Shown here piece by piece: positions 8,375-17,647 of a stretch of 61,629 nt of DNA. The DNA is from an uncultured Muribaculaceae bacterium (lineage in GTDB: Bacteria > Bacteroidota > Bacteroidia > Bacteroidales > Muribaculaceae), in assembly GCA_910586475.1 (NCBI GenBank), contig CAJUHM010000007.1, positions 1 to 61,629 on the forward strand, given 5' to 3'. A program made the position numbers and the translations under genes. The notes beneath the pieces are model-generated. The model saw only the letters and a list, made by a program, of their open reading frames with translations. It had not been told where the DNA came from and searched no databases. The first letter of the stretch is position 1. Each line of letters opens with the position of its first letter.

Positions 8375-10414
8375 ATGAACCTGAAAAAAACATTAGTTTC
8401 CACCATTCTCGCATCGACCCTCAGCCTCTCGGCTTCGGCTCTGACAGTCGGAGCCGCCGACATCATTCCGCGACCGACCGAATTCACCCAAAGCAAAGGA
8501 TCCTTTGCTTTACCGGCAGGCGCACTGACATTCGCCGTCAAAGGCGACTCCGACGGACGAATTGCGAACTATCTCTCGCTTCTCCCCGAGACTTTCACCC
8601 CAGCCGAAAAACCGTCTAAAGCCGACCTCATGATCGAAATCGGCAAAGGGACTGGCGAAAACTACACCCTCGACATCACTCAGCGGCGCATCAACGTCAA
8701 AGCCCCCTCGGCCGCCGGCGCCTTCTACGCAATCCAGTCACTCATCCAGATGACCGGAACAAAAGATGCAACTGAACTACAGGCCGGACGCATCACCGAC
8801 ACCCCGCGGTTTCCCCATCGCGGACTCCTCTTCGACGTCTCACGCCACTTCCGATCGGCCGACTTCCTCAAAAAGCAGATCGATGCAATGGCTCTCATGA
8901 AACTGAACAAACTCCATCTCCACTTCACCGACGCAGCCGGTTGGAGAATGGAAATCGAAAAATATCCACGCCTTACCGAATTTGCCGCATGGCGTCCGCA
9001 GGCGACATGGCAGGACTGGTGCGACAACGGAGCCCGCTACTGTGAGAAAACCGACGGCCGCGCCACTGGCGGATACTACACCAAACAAGAACTTCGCGAT
9101 CTGATCGACTACGCCGCAAAACGAAACATAACCGTCATCCCCGAAATCGAAATCCCCGGACACAGCAAGGAAGTGACATCTGCCTATCCCGAAATCTCTT
9201 GCTCCGGACTCCCCTACGTCGACGAAGACCTCTGCATCGGAAAAGAAGAGACATTCCGGTTCATCGAAAACGTGCTCGACGAAGTGATCGACGTATTCCC
9301 ATCAGCCTACATCCACATCGGAGGCGACGAAGCAAGCAAAGGAGGATGGCGCAAATGTCCCGACTGTCAGGCCCGTATTAAAACCGAAGGACTGAAAGAT
9401 GTCGACGAACTGCAGAGCTACGCGATCCATCGTGTCGAAAAATATCTCAACTCGAAAGGTCGCGACATCATCGGCTGGGACGAAATCCTCGAAGGCGGAC
9501 TCGCTCCGAACGCGACCGTAATGTCATGGCGGGGAACCGAAGGCGGCATCACAGCCCTCAAAAGCGGGCACAAAGTCGTCATGACACCCGGCGAATTCTG
9601 CTACATCGACTACACCCAGGACGCCGCCTTCAAGGAACCCGTCTCGATAGGTGGCTTCACTCCCCTGAAAAAAGTCTATTCCTACGAGCCCGTCGATCCC
9701 TCGCTGACACCCCAAGAAGCCTCCAACCTCATCGGACTTCAGGCAAACCTCTGGGCCGAATACATTCCGACAGACTCCCACGCCGAATACATGTACTATC
9801 CCCGAGCCTTTGCAATAGCAGAGATCGGATGGTCAACTCCTGAAAAAAACTATGACGACTTCCACCGCCGCGCGCTCGCCCTCAACACACTACTCGACTC
9901 GATGGGCTACACCACCTTCGACCTCGCGAACGAATATGGCGAACGCCGCGAAAGCCTCACACCCGTCGTCAACTCGGCTATCGGCGCGAAAGTCGAATAC
10001 ACAACTCCCTACCACTCCAAATACCCCGCCGCAGGAAACTCGACACTCGTCGACGGCCTACGTGGCGGCTGGACCTACGGAGACAAACGCTGGCAGGGAT
10101 TCCTCGGCGACTTCGAAGCGATCGTTGACCTCGGAAAATCTGCCTACATCCATTCCGTCGCAGCCACATTCATGCACGCTCCCGGAGCATGGGTCCACCT
10201 CCCCCAAAATGTCGAAATCGAAATCTCTTCCGACGGAAAAGTCTTCACTCCCGTCGAAACAATCTGGTCCGACGTCGACCCGTTGTATCCGAAAATCATG
10301 ATGAAAAACTTCGCCGTCGCAGCCAATGCAAATGCCCGCTACGTGAAAATCAAGGCAAAAGGCCACGACAGACCCGGCGCATGGCTTTTCATCGACGAAA
10401 TCGTAATCAACTGA
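8375..10414 (+). CDS. Beta-N-acetylhexosaminidase (GH20), secreted
   Basis: Exo-acting removal of terminal GlcNAc or GalNAc from host or bacterial glycans in the periplasm or on the surface. The 679-residue protein starts with a signal peptide (MNLKKTLVSTILASTLSLSA) and has a GH20b-type N-terminal domain. The catalytic TIM barrel carries HLHFTDAAGW, PEIEIPGHS and the HIGGDEASKGGW motif whose Asp-Glu pair (about 318-319) is the catalytic dyad. A C-terminal region resembling an F5/8-type carbohydrate-binding domain (GDFEAIVDLGK, MHAPGAWVHLPQNVEI) follows. The longer reading from a TTG at 8363 is not needed; ATG at 8375 begins the signal peptide. The gene is solitary. Confidence 0.92.
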   Translation: MNLKKTLVSTILASTLSLSASALTVGAADIIPRPTEFTQSKGSFALPAGALTFAVKGDSDGRIANYLSLLPETFTPAEKPSKADLMIEIGKGTGENYTLDITQRRINVKAPSAAGAFYAIQSLIQMTGTKDATELQAGRITDTPRFPHRGLLFDVSRHFRSADFLKKQIDAMALMKLNKLHLHFTDAAGWRMEIEKYPRLTEFAAWRPQATWQDWCDNGARYCEKTDGRATGGYYTKQELRDLIDYAAKRNITVIPEIEIPGHSKEVTSAYPEISCSGLPYVDEDLCIGKEETFRFIENVLDEVIDVFPSAYIHIGGDEASKGGWRKCPDCQARIKTEGLKDVDELQSYAIHRVEKYLNSKGRDIIGWDEILEGGLAPNATVMSWRGTEGGITALKSGHKVVMTPGEFCYIDYTQDAAFKEPVSIGGFTPLKKVYSYEPVDPSLTPQEASNLIGLQANLWAEYIPTDSHAEYMYYPRAFAIAEIGWSTPEKNYDDFHRRALALNTLLDSMGYTTFDLANEYGERRESLTPVVNSAIGAKVEYTTPYHSKYPAAGNSTLVDGLRGGWTYGDKRWQGFLGDFEAIVDLGKSAYIHSVAATFMHAPGAWVHLPQNVEIEISSDGKVFTPVETIWSDVDPLYPKIMMKNFAVAANANARYVKIKAKGHDRPGAWLFIDEIVIN

Positions 10415-10521
10415 TCCCTCCTTCGGGCGCAACCTTCACGCAAACTTCCTTTGCAAAGGACACCCGACTATTGGAAAAAAATAACTATTTTTGCGAAACG
10501 TATCCCCCAAACCCAAACGAT

Positions 10522-11592
10522 ATGAAAAAACATAACTTCTATGCAGGCCCGTCAATTCTGAGCCCCTACACTATCAAAAACACTGCCGACGCAATTCTTA
10601 ACTTTGCCGACACCGGTCTTTCTGTTCTTGAAGTGTCACACCGAAGCAAAGAGTTCCAGGCAGTTATGGACGAGGCAACCGCACTCGTAAAAGAACTTTT
10701 GGAAATCCCCGAAGGCTACTCCGTCCTCTTCCTCGGAGGCGGAGCCAGCATGCAGTTCTGCATGCTGCCCTACAACCTGATGGCTAAAAAAGCAGCCTAT
10801 CTCGAAACCGGCACATGGGCCTCGAACGCAATCAAGGAAGCCCGTCTTTTCGGTGAGGTAGACGTTGTCGCTTCCTCCCGCGACGCCAACTTCTCATTCA
10901 TCCCCAAAGACTACACCATTCCCGCCGACGCCGATTATTTCCATTTCACGACCAACAACACTATCTACGGTACCGAAATGCGTTATGATCCCGAAAGCCC
11001 AGTGCCTCTGATCGCAGACATGTCGAGCGACATCTTCTCCCGTCCGATCGACGTCTCGAAATACGATCTCATCTACGCCGGAGCTCAGAAAAATCTTGCC
11101 CCCGCTGGTGTGACAATCGTCATCGTGCGCGACGAAGCCCTCGGCCACGTCGACCGTCAGATCCCCACAATGCTCGACTATCGCACCCACATCAAAAAAG
11201 GTTCGATGTTCAACACTCCCCCAGTACTCCCGATCTTCTCTGCGCTCCAGACTCTGCGCTACTACAAACAGCTTGGCGGCATCCGCGAAATCGAAAAAAC
11301 CGACCTCGCAAAAGCAGCCAGACTCTACGACGCAATCGACTCCAGCAAGATATTCCAGGGCACGGTCACCGATCCCGCCGACCGCTCGATCATGAACGTT
11401 TGCTTCGTGATGACTCCCGAATATAAAGAACTCGAAAAGAACTTCATCGACTTCGCTTCCGAAAGAGGCATCGTCGGAATCAAAGGCCACCGCTCTGTCG
11501 GAGGTTTCCGCGCATCCCTCTACAACGCAATGCCAATGGAAAGCGTCGAAGTTCTCGTCAATGCAATGAAAGAATTCGAAGCTAAACTCTGA
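10522..11592 (+). CDS. serC: Phosphoserine aminotransferase
   Basis: SerC converts 3-phosphohydroxypyruvate to phosphoserine in serine synthesis. The product of 356 residues starts MKKHNFYAGPSILSP, has the family's HFTTNNTIYGTEM segment and the PLP lysine in YAGAQKNLAPAGVT, and ends in the SVGGFRASLYNAMP motif. Length is typical. The open frame extends far upstream through the end of the GH20 gene, but the ATG at 10522 follows a TATTTTTG -7 element at 10486-10493 and matches the family N-terminus. serA follows 5 bases later, so the two make an operon for the first two steps of serine biosynthesis. Confidence 0.96.
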   Translation: MKKHNFYAGPSILSPYTIKNTADAILNFADTGLSVLEVSHRSKEFQAVMDEATALVKELLEIPEGYSVLFLGGGASMQFCMLPYNLMAKKAAYLETGTWASNAIKEARLFGEVDVVASSRDANFSFIPKDYTIPADADYFHFTTNNTIYGTEMRYDPESPVPLIADMSSDIFSRPIDVSKYDLIYAGAQKNLAPAGVTIVIVRDEALGHVDRQIPTMLDYRTHIKKGSMFNTPPVLPIFSALQTLRYYKQLGGIREIEKTDLAKAARLYDAIDSSKIFQGTVTDPADRSIMNVCFVMTPEYKELEKNFIDFASERGIVGIKGHRSVGGFRASLYNAMPMESVEVLVNAMKEFEAKL

Positions 11593-11597
11593 TCGCG

Positions 11598-12518
11598 ATG
11601 AAAATACTCGTAGCAACCGAAAAACCGTTTGCCCCAGTGGCAATCGAAGGAATCCGCAATGTAGTGGATGAAGCAGGCCACAGCCTTGAGCTTCTCGAGA
11701 AATACACCGACCGCCAGCAGCTCCTCGACGCAGTTGCCGACGCCGACGCATTAATAATCCGATCCGACAAAATCGACGCTGAAGTCCTTGACGCAGCCAA
11801 AAAACTGAAAATCGTAGTACGTGCCGGCGCCGGCTACGACAACGTAGACCTCGATGCCGCAACACAGCGCAACGTCTGCGTCGAAAACACACCCGGACAG
11901 AACTCCAACGCCGTCGCCGAACTCGTATTCGGTATGACCGTAATGGCAGTCCGCAACATGTTCGATGGCACTTCAGGAACAGAACTCCGCGGAAAACGCC
12001 TCGGAATCCACGCCTTCGGACAGGTCGGACGCAACGTCGCACGCATCGCAAAAGGTTTCGAAATGGACGTTTACGCCCTTGACCCCTTCTGCCCGGACGA
12101 TGCAATCAAACAGGCCTGTGTCACACCAGTCCACGACATCTGCGACCTCTACAGAGACAACAAATTCGTCTCACTCCACATTCCTGCGACTGCCGAAACA
12201 CGCCGTTCCGTCGGTTTCGACCTAATCACACTCCTTCCTAAAGGAGGTGTCCTGATCAACACCGCACGAAAGGAAGTCATCGACGAAGAAGGGCTTGCAA
12301 AAGCGCTCCGCGAGCGTCCTGACATTAAATATGTCGCCGACGTACGCCCCGACAACGCATCCCTGCTCGAATCCGAATTCCCCGGACGCGTATTCTTTAC
12401 ACCGAAAAAAATGGGCGCACAGACCGCCGAAGCCAACATCAACGCCGGAATCGCTGCCGCGCGCCAGATCGTCGACTTCCTCGCAACCGGCAACGCCCCC
12501 TTCCGCGTCAACAGATAA
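11598..12518 (+). CDS. serA: D-3-phosphoglycerate dehydrogenase, short form
   Basis: The first enzyme of serine synthesis. At 306 residues it lacks the C-terminal ACT regulatory domain, so it is probably not inhibited by serine through that domain. The NAD fold is visible (GKRLGIHAFGQVGRNVARIA) together with NTARKEVIDEEGL and the hydroxyacid dehydrogenase start VRAGAGYDNVDLDAA. The usual catalytic histidine in TPHxGA is lysine here (FTPKKMGAQTAEA); I recall the same in Bacteroides homologues, so it is probably a lineage feature rather than damage. The gene is coupled to serC. A strong hairpin lies 30 bases downstream. Confidence 0.9.
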   Translation: MKILVATEKPFAPVAIEGIRNVVDEAGHSLELLEKYTDRQQLLDAVADADALIIRSDKIDAEVLDAAKKLKIVVRAGAGYDNVDLDAATQRNVCVENTPGQNSNAVAELVFGMTVMAVRNMFDGTSGTELRGKRLGIHAFGQVGRNVARIAKGFEMDVYALDPFCPDDAIKQACVTPVHDICDLYRDNKFVSLHIPATAETRRSVGFDLITLLPKGGVLINTARKEVIDEEGLAKALRERPDIKYVADVRPDNASLLESEFPGRVFFTPKKMGAQTAEANINAGIAAARQIVDFLATGNAPFRVNR

Positions 12519-12548
12519 AAACGACGCCCCCATCCATCCGAAACCAAA

Positions 12549-12586
12549 AGGCGCTGTGTCAGAATCCCAGGTTCGACACAGCGCCT
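12549..12586. terminator. Bidirectional hairpin between serA and the AmpG-like gene
   Basis: AGGCGCTGTGTC (12549-12560) pairs perfectly with GACACAGCGCCT (12575-12586) around 14 bases. It lies between converging genes and is preceded by an A-run and followed by TACTATTTCTT, so it may end both transcripts. The left arm and part of the loop recur at 22173. Confidence 0.65.
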
Positions 12587-12761
12587 ACTATTTCTTCCAC
12601 ATATCCGATCGCTTAGCCCAAAAGCATTACAGACTTTCCCTGATCGCCACTCTCCGTCGCAGCTGCTCAAGCAGCCGCAGCCATACGAAAATGGATTAAT
12701 GCCTTGCTGATGTCGTCAATCTGTTTTCATGTAATAGCTCGGCAAATCTGAAGCGGCAGAA

Positions 12762-14039
12762 TCACAGACCCGTTCGCCTCACACGCCACGCGACAGCAAT
12801 CGTCACAACGCAACAAACCATCGTCCACACAAAGAAAAGCCCATAGCCAAGCTGCTCCTGAATCCACCCCGCAGCCATCCCCGGAAACATCGTGCCAAGC
12901 GTCATGAAACCAGTCGCAATCGCATAATGCGACGTCTTGAAAGGTCCGCTGGAAAACGCCATCAGATAAAGAATATAAGCCGTTCCCCCGAAACCATAGC
13001 CAAACTGCTCGACAAACACACAGCAGCCGATCGTCAGCAACGAATGATCAGCTCCGTAAGCAAGATAGACAAAACTCAGACACGTCAGCGACATACTCCA
13101 TGCCATCGGCATCAGCCACCGCCTCAGACCTCCGCGCGCAACGACAAATCCGCCCGCAATACCGCCCAGCAGCAGACCGATCACACCGACCGTCCCGTAG
13201 ACAACTCCAACCTCACGCGTCGTAAGGCCAAGCCCCCCGTCCGAGACAGAATGGAGCAGAAACGGATTGATCATCTTGATAATCTGAGCCTCCGGCAGCT
13301 TATAGAGAACCATGAAAGCAAGCGCAGTCAGAATCTGAGGCTTGCTGAAAAACGAAGCAAACGAGCGCCCGAACTCTCGGACAACCTCTCCAATCCGTTC
13401 CCTCCTCGACTCCGAAACTGTCGAAGACCGCCTCTCCGGACGAGGCATCGTCAGCGAATTGCACAGAGCCAGAAGCAGAAAAAGAGCCGACAGGCCATAG
13501 AAAGTCCACATCCACGCGCGGCTCACACTGCCAGTCATCTCCTCCATATATCCCGCCGCCATCACGACCGGTCCCTGACAGAATAGCATCGCAGCCCGAT
13601 AGAACGTCGTCCTGATACCGACAAAAAACGACTGACCGCGCTCATCAAGTCCAAGCATATAAAACCCGTCGGCCGCAATATCGTGAGTTGCCGACAGAAA
13701 GGCGATCGCAAAAAACGAAACCATCGAAATCCTGAAATAATACTCGCCCGGAAGCGCAAGCGCAACCGAACCAAGCGCAATCGCGACGGCCCACTGCATC
13801 ACTATGACCCAGCGACGTTTCGTGCTGATAATATCGACAATCGGGCTCCACAGTGGCTTGATCAGCCACGGAAGCATCAGCCACGACGTAAAAAACGCCA
13901 TCTCCGTATTGCCGACGCCCAGACGCGTGTACATTATTCCAGCCAGCGTCATCACAACGACATAAGGCAATCCCTCCGCAAAATAAAGCGACGGCACCCA
14001 TAGCCATCCCGAACGCCGCTCAATCTTGAAATCTTTCAT
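12762..14039 (-). CDS. AmpG-like MFS permease (probable muropeptide uptake)
   Basis: A 425-residue inner-membrane protein with about twelve hydrophobic segments. The first-helix motif PSLYFAEGLPYVVVM and the loop WLIKPLWSPIVDIISTKRRW match the AmpG/acetyl-CoA transporter branch of the MFS. AmpG imports anhydro-muropeptides released during peptidoglycan turnover; the neighbouring SpoIID-domain gene supports a peptidoglycan role, but substrate is an inference. It is the last gene of a minus-strand unit (13-base gap to the DUF4922-SpoIID gene) and faces serA across the 12549-12586 hairpin. Confidence 0.82.
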   Translation of the reverse strand: MKDFKIERRSGWLWVPSLYFAEGLPYVVVMTLAGIMYTRLGVGNTEMAFFTSWLMLPWLIKPLWSPIVDIISTKRRWVIVMQWAVAIALGSVALALPGEYYFRISMVSFFAIAFLSATHDIAADGFYMLGLDERGQSFFVGIRTTFYRAAMLFCQGPVVMAAGYMEEMTGSVSRAWMWTFYGLSALFLLLALCNSLTMPRPERRSSTVSESRRERIGEVVREFGRSFASFFSKPQILTALAFMVLYKLPEAQIIKMINPFLLHSVSDGGLGLTTREVGVVYGTVGVIGLLLGGIAGGFVVARGGLRRWLMPMAWSMSLTCLSFVYLAYGADHSLLTIGCCVFVEQFGYGFGGTAYILYLMAFSSGPFKTSHYAIATGFMTLGTMFPGMAAGWIQEQLGYGLFFVWTMVCCVVTIAVAWRVRRTGL

Positions 14040-14052
14040 CGTTCCAACCTGA

Positions 14053-16140
14053 TTAATAGATTTTCATCAGTCGCGCTCCCGGAAAATAAAACCGAAGAAT
14101 ATCGCGGTAGCCATAACCCTCGTGAGCCATGACTGCCGCTCCGATCTGACACAGCCCGACGCCATGTCCCCAGCCATTGCCAGCGATAACCCACCGTTCC
14201 GGCAGACCCGAATCATCACGCTCCGCAACCTCGACCGTAAAAGCCGAACTATAGAGATGCGATTCCGAAAGCGTCCGGCGGATCTCGAGTTCCTTGCCAA
14301 TCACCCGAGTCCGTTTCGTTCCCCTTATCTCAAGCCGGTCAATGCGGCCCGAAGGTCCGCGATGGAGGGGCCTCAGCTCCTCGATCCTCCCATAGTCCAC
14401 TCCTGAACGACGGCAGATCAGGTCTGACAGTTCATCAGACGTATATTCCACTCTCCAGCGGTAATATTCAGTCGTCGACTGATCGTAGTTATTAAGCACT
14501 GTCGACAATACAGATTCCGGAGCTCGCCCACAGAACGGATCGTCGATCGCCTGCAGATAACCCAGATCAACCGGTTGCCAGCACGTCTGGAAAATTTCAG
14601 TAACTCCGCCGCAGCATTTCGAGAAACGGGCATCGCAAAGATCATTGCCGAAAACAAGAACTTCTCCACGCGTAGCCTCAAGAGCCGACTCAACATTTCG
14701 CGTCGACGCTTTCGTGCAGCCCTGATACCGCTGACAATGGTCATCAGCACAGATATCAAAACCCGTGTGCGCATCACGGTCATACCACCTGACCGTCTCA
14801 GCTTCCGTCTCCGTGAAATCATGGTTGTCGAGATGAGCCGGCGGAATCACCTGCGCAAGCACCCAGCTTCGCGAAATGACTGAGTGAGCCTTCAGGAACT
14901 CCTCAGGAGCTGACGCATTCATCTCCGACGACACTACGCTCCGCAGATAAGTCTCGATCCCGACCCGGTTGACAGCCTGGATCATATCGCCGTCGCGCCG
15001 GAGAATAAGACTCCCGTGGAACGACTGATCCTCATACTGCTGCCAGTGGAAACCGATCCCGATCATCACATTGCGCAACGTAAAACTGGCATCGTCCTCC
15101 TTAGGAATCAGAACAAGCTGATCAACCGGCAATCCGTTGCAAAGCATCCCCGACATGCCAGCCGCCGACAGTTTAAGCCTCCCTGCGACATCCTCCTCGG
15201 GCAATCCCTCCGCCTCAAAGCCGCCGTGAAGCTCAACCTCGATCTCGCCGGCCCTGACGATGCCGACATCAAGACTTCGCTCCCCCGGATCAGTAGGTCT
15301 GGAAACTCCCCCGCACTCTTCAATAATCTCCTGCAGACGGTCTCCCTCCGAACAGAAAGCAAAATCCGCCTCGCGCGGAGCCACAAAAAAACCGGCCATT
15401 TCGACCGACGCGGGCGAAATCAGAGCCTGGCCCGGCCCGCTACCGTAGATCGACGGTCGATGCGCACGTCTCGGGACAACAACAGCCTCAAGCAACCCCC
15501 CGTCCAACAAACGGGCATAGAGATTGACCTCAGGTTCACATCCGCGAAACATTCTCCAGAGAATCCCATCGACACGCTCGGCGAGCGAATCCGCATCACT
15601 TCCGGCAACACGCTCCGTTCCCGCCGCAATCCATAGCCGGCCGGCATCGATCGACTTTATCATCGGAAGATCCTCCGGCCCGACTGCCTGAAAATGAAAA
15701 TGATCCGGAGCTGAAGCCCCTGAACCGGACGCGTTGTAGAACACCGTCATGCCTCCGAGATCCCTCGCCAGCCGAAGCATATCTCTGACGCGCCCTGCTA
15801 TCTGCTGCGGCACATGCGCTTTCGAGGCAATCGTCAGATGCCGGCGGAAAATCGGATAGGGATTGACCAATATCTCATAATCCCCCCAGTCAACGGCAAT
15901 CTGCTCCGACGGGCGGTTGGAGCGACAGAGAAAACAGGGCCGCTTCGCCACCGCTTCCCGATCGACGACTGCCGCCGACGAACGGATTCGCCCCGGATTA
16001 AACTGAAGGACCAGCGTATGATCCCCGGCGGCAACCTCCTTCCGGTAGCATCCGGCAAGTGCCTCATAGTTTTCTTTTGCCAACGGCCAGGTTTCCAGCT
16101 GGCGCCGGTATAATTCCTCTATATCAATCGATTGTCCCAT
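14053..16140 (-). CDS. DUF4922 (HIT-like) - SpoIID/LytB fusion protein
   Basis: The 695-residue product joins two domains. Residues 1 to about 320 match DUF4922: RPCFLC near 68-72 resembles the zinc cysteines of GalT/HIT proteins, and HFHFQ at 147-151 is the HxHxQ nucleotidyl-transfer motif. From about residue 325 to the end lies a SpoIID/LytB domain, with VGIETYLRSVVSSEM at 392-406, HSVISRSWVLAQV, and the terminal GNGWGHGVGLCQIGA. SpoIID-type proteins cut denuded glycan strands or boost amidases. There is no signal peptide, which is odd for a peptidoglycan hydrolase fold and suggests cytoplasmic action, perhaps on imported fragments. It sits between a glycosyltransferase (17-base overlap) and an AmpG-like permease. 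Confidence 0.85.
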   Translation of the reverse strand: MGQSIDIEELYRRQLETWPLAKENYEALAGCYRKEVAAGDHTLVLQFNPGRIRSSAAVVDREAVAKRPCFLCRSNRPSEQIAVDWGDYEILVNPYPIFRRHLTIASKAHVPQQIAGRVRDMLRLARDLGGMTVFYNASGSGASAPDHFHFQAVGPEDLPMIKSIDAGRLWIAAGTERVAGSDADSLAERVDGILWRMFRGCEPEVNLYARLLDGGLLEAVVVPRRAHRPSIYGSGPGQALISPASVEMAGFFVAPREADFAFCSEGDRLQEIIEECGGVSRPTDPGERSLDVGIVRAGEIEVELHGGFEAEGLPEEDVAGRLKLSAAGMSGMLCNGLPVDQLVLIPKEDDASFTLRNVMIGIGFHWQQYEDQSFHGSLILRRDGDMIQAVNRVGIETYLRSVVSSEMNASAPEEFLKAHSVISRSWVLAQVIPPAHLDNHDFTETEAETVRWYDRDAHTGFDICADDHCQRYQGCTKASTRNVESALEATRGEVLVFGNDLCDARFSKCCGGVTEIFQTCWQPVDLGYLQAIDDPFCGRAPESVLSTVLNNYDQSTTEYYRWRVEYTSDELSDLICRRSGVDYGRIEELRPLHRGPSGRIDRLEIRGTKRTRVIGKELEIRRTLSESHLYSSAFTVEVAERDDSGLPERWVIAGNGWGHGVGLCQIGAAVMAHEGYGYRDILRFYFPGARLMKIY

Positions 16141-17464
16141 CCGAGTCTGATGAATGCGAACGACGAGCCTGAAGCTCGCGCGTTCTCAGTGTATCTTTAT
16201 AATGATTATTGCGGTTCATGCGCTCCCGCGATAGCGACGCATCCGAATTCCCGCTCCACCGCCGGCAGAGATAAAGAGAATCAAAAATGCGGCTCACGCG
16301 ATACGACCGACTTATCCGCAGCGCCATCGCATAATCCTCCCCATAGCTGACATTCGGAAACGGCATCCGGCGCACAAGACCCGTAAAAAACGCCCTTGGA
16401 GCCCCGAGACCATTGATCCTCAGCGCATTGTTCGGACCGTTCGAATCTGTCCATTCCCGATGGTCGATCAACCCCGGCGGAATCGGCTTAAGATCGAAAT
16501 CAGTCAACGAATAGGACCCGATGACCATACCGGCCCCGTCGCGGCGGAACACTTTTACGATGCGCGACAGAACATCCGGCGACGCATAAAGATCATCGCT
16601 GTCGAGCTGAACCGCATAGCGGCCGCAATATCGGCTCTGAACAGCCTCGTTCCAGCATCCGCCGATCCCGAGTGCCCGGCTTTCCGGAACGATATGGACA
16701 AGTCCCGGATTTCCCGACGCCATCGCCGAAAGTGCCTCGGTCGTGCCGTCGGTCGAATGATTGTCGACGACAATAACATTAAACGGAAAATCCGTCTTCT
16801 GGCCAAGTGCGCTCTCTACGGCCTGACAAACCGTCGCAACACGGTTTTTCACCGGAATGACAACCGTTGCCTCAACCGGAAAATCACCCTCATGCACGAC
16901 CGGCGCCAATGGCCCCTCGACCAGAGCGCCCGTAGCCGCAAGATACGACGTGAACGCACGCTCCATCTCGATCTGCACCTGCCGGTTTCGCGCATCGACA
17001 TAATCAAACTGGCTCACCGTCTCAACCGGACTCGCCGTTTCATACATCGGCTCAGGGACATGCACCAGTCCACCCAGACGGCTCAGCTCCAGACGGAGCG
17101 CATACCATCCGGCAAACTCATAGTCTCCCAGACGCCCCACCGCCTCCTTAAGCAATCCTGTCCTAACCATAACGACCGGACCGAAATCGAAATCATCGCG
17201 AACCGAGCCATCGAGATAGTCATTGACCGGAGAGATCGCCGGAGCGCCATCGTCCGACAGATCCGTATAGTCCGAATAGACCATAGCCGCCGAACTCTCA
17301 TCCGCAATCTCGGTCAGCCGCTCGATGCTGAGCGGCGAAATCGCAAATGGAATCCGGTTGTCGACATGCAGAAGAAGATAGGGAGCCTCAGCCCCTGCGG
17401 CAATCTCTCGCAGGAACGAAGTCGGGCAGAGTCCGCCGGCAAAACCGGCTGTTTGTGTTGACAT
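16124..17464 (-). CDS. Family 2 glycosyltransferase with duplicated N-terminal half
   Basis: The 446-residue product has a canonical GT-A domain from about residue 205: EATVVIPVKNRVATV, VVDNHSTDGTTEAL and the metal-binding QLDSDDLYASPDVL. The first 200 residues look like a second, degenerate glycosyltransferase-like segment (YSDYTDLSDDG, GPVVMVRTGLL) without a clear DxD. No signal peptide or strong membrane helix is seen, so it is probably cytoplasmic. It is the first gene of the unit containing the DUF4922-SpoIID fusion and the AmpG-like permease, overlapping the former by 17 bases. The acceptor is unknown; a link to peptidoglycan fragments is inferred only from position. Confidence 0.82.
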   Translation of the reverse strand: MSTQTAGFAGGLCPTSFLREIAAGAEAPYLLLHVDNRIPFAISPLSIERLTEIADESSAAMVYSDYTDLSDDGAPAISPVNDYLDGSVRDDFDFGPVVMVRTGLLKEAVGRLGDYEFAGWYALRLELSRLGGLVHVPEPMYETASPVETVSQFDYVDARNRQVQIEMERAFTSYLAATGALVEGPLAPVVHEGDFPVEATVVIPVKNRVATVCQAVESALGQKTDFPFNVIVVDNHSTDGTTEALSAMASGNPGLVHIVPESRALGIGGCWNEAVQSRYCGRYAVQLDSDDLYASPDVLSRIVKVFRRDGAGMVIGSYSLTDFDLKPIPPGLIDHREWTDSNGPNNALRINGLGAPRAFFTGLVRRMPFPNVSYGEDYAMALRISRSYRVSRIFDSLYLCRRWSGNSDASLSRERMNRNNHYKDTLRTRELQARRSHSSDSDGTID

Positions 17465-17485
17465 TTTTCTTTATATGCTTTATTT

Positions 17486-17637
17486 AAAGAGTGTTTGGGT
17501 TTAACTTTCATTCGCTCAAAGAGAGATTTTCGAGATACGATCCGTAAAGAGCCGAATATAGCCTCTGAGAGGATAACATAAAAAGGTCTTTGTTGTATAT
17601 TCGTTTTGCTTATCCGTCTTAAATCCAGACACCCTTT
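17486..17637. repeat. MITE-like element with imperfect inverted ends
   Basis: AAAGAGTGTTTGGGTTTAA (17486-17504) and TTAAATCCAGACACCCTTT (17619-17637) are inverted repeats matching at 16 of 19 positions and bound a 152-base non-coding segment just upstream of the glycosyltransferase start. A close copy of the right end is present alone at 53521-53537, and a related end bounds the element at 58797. Confidence 0.45.
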
Positions 17638-17647
17638 AGTTTTTATT

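Noticed and set aside
10894..12105. 403-codon minus-strand frame over serC-serA
   Set aside because: Antisense shadow of two clear plus-strand genes; arginine- and cysteine-rich low-quality protein sequence.
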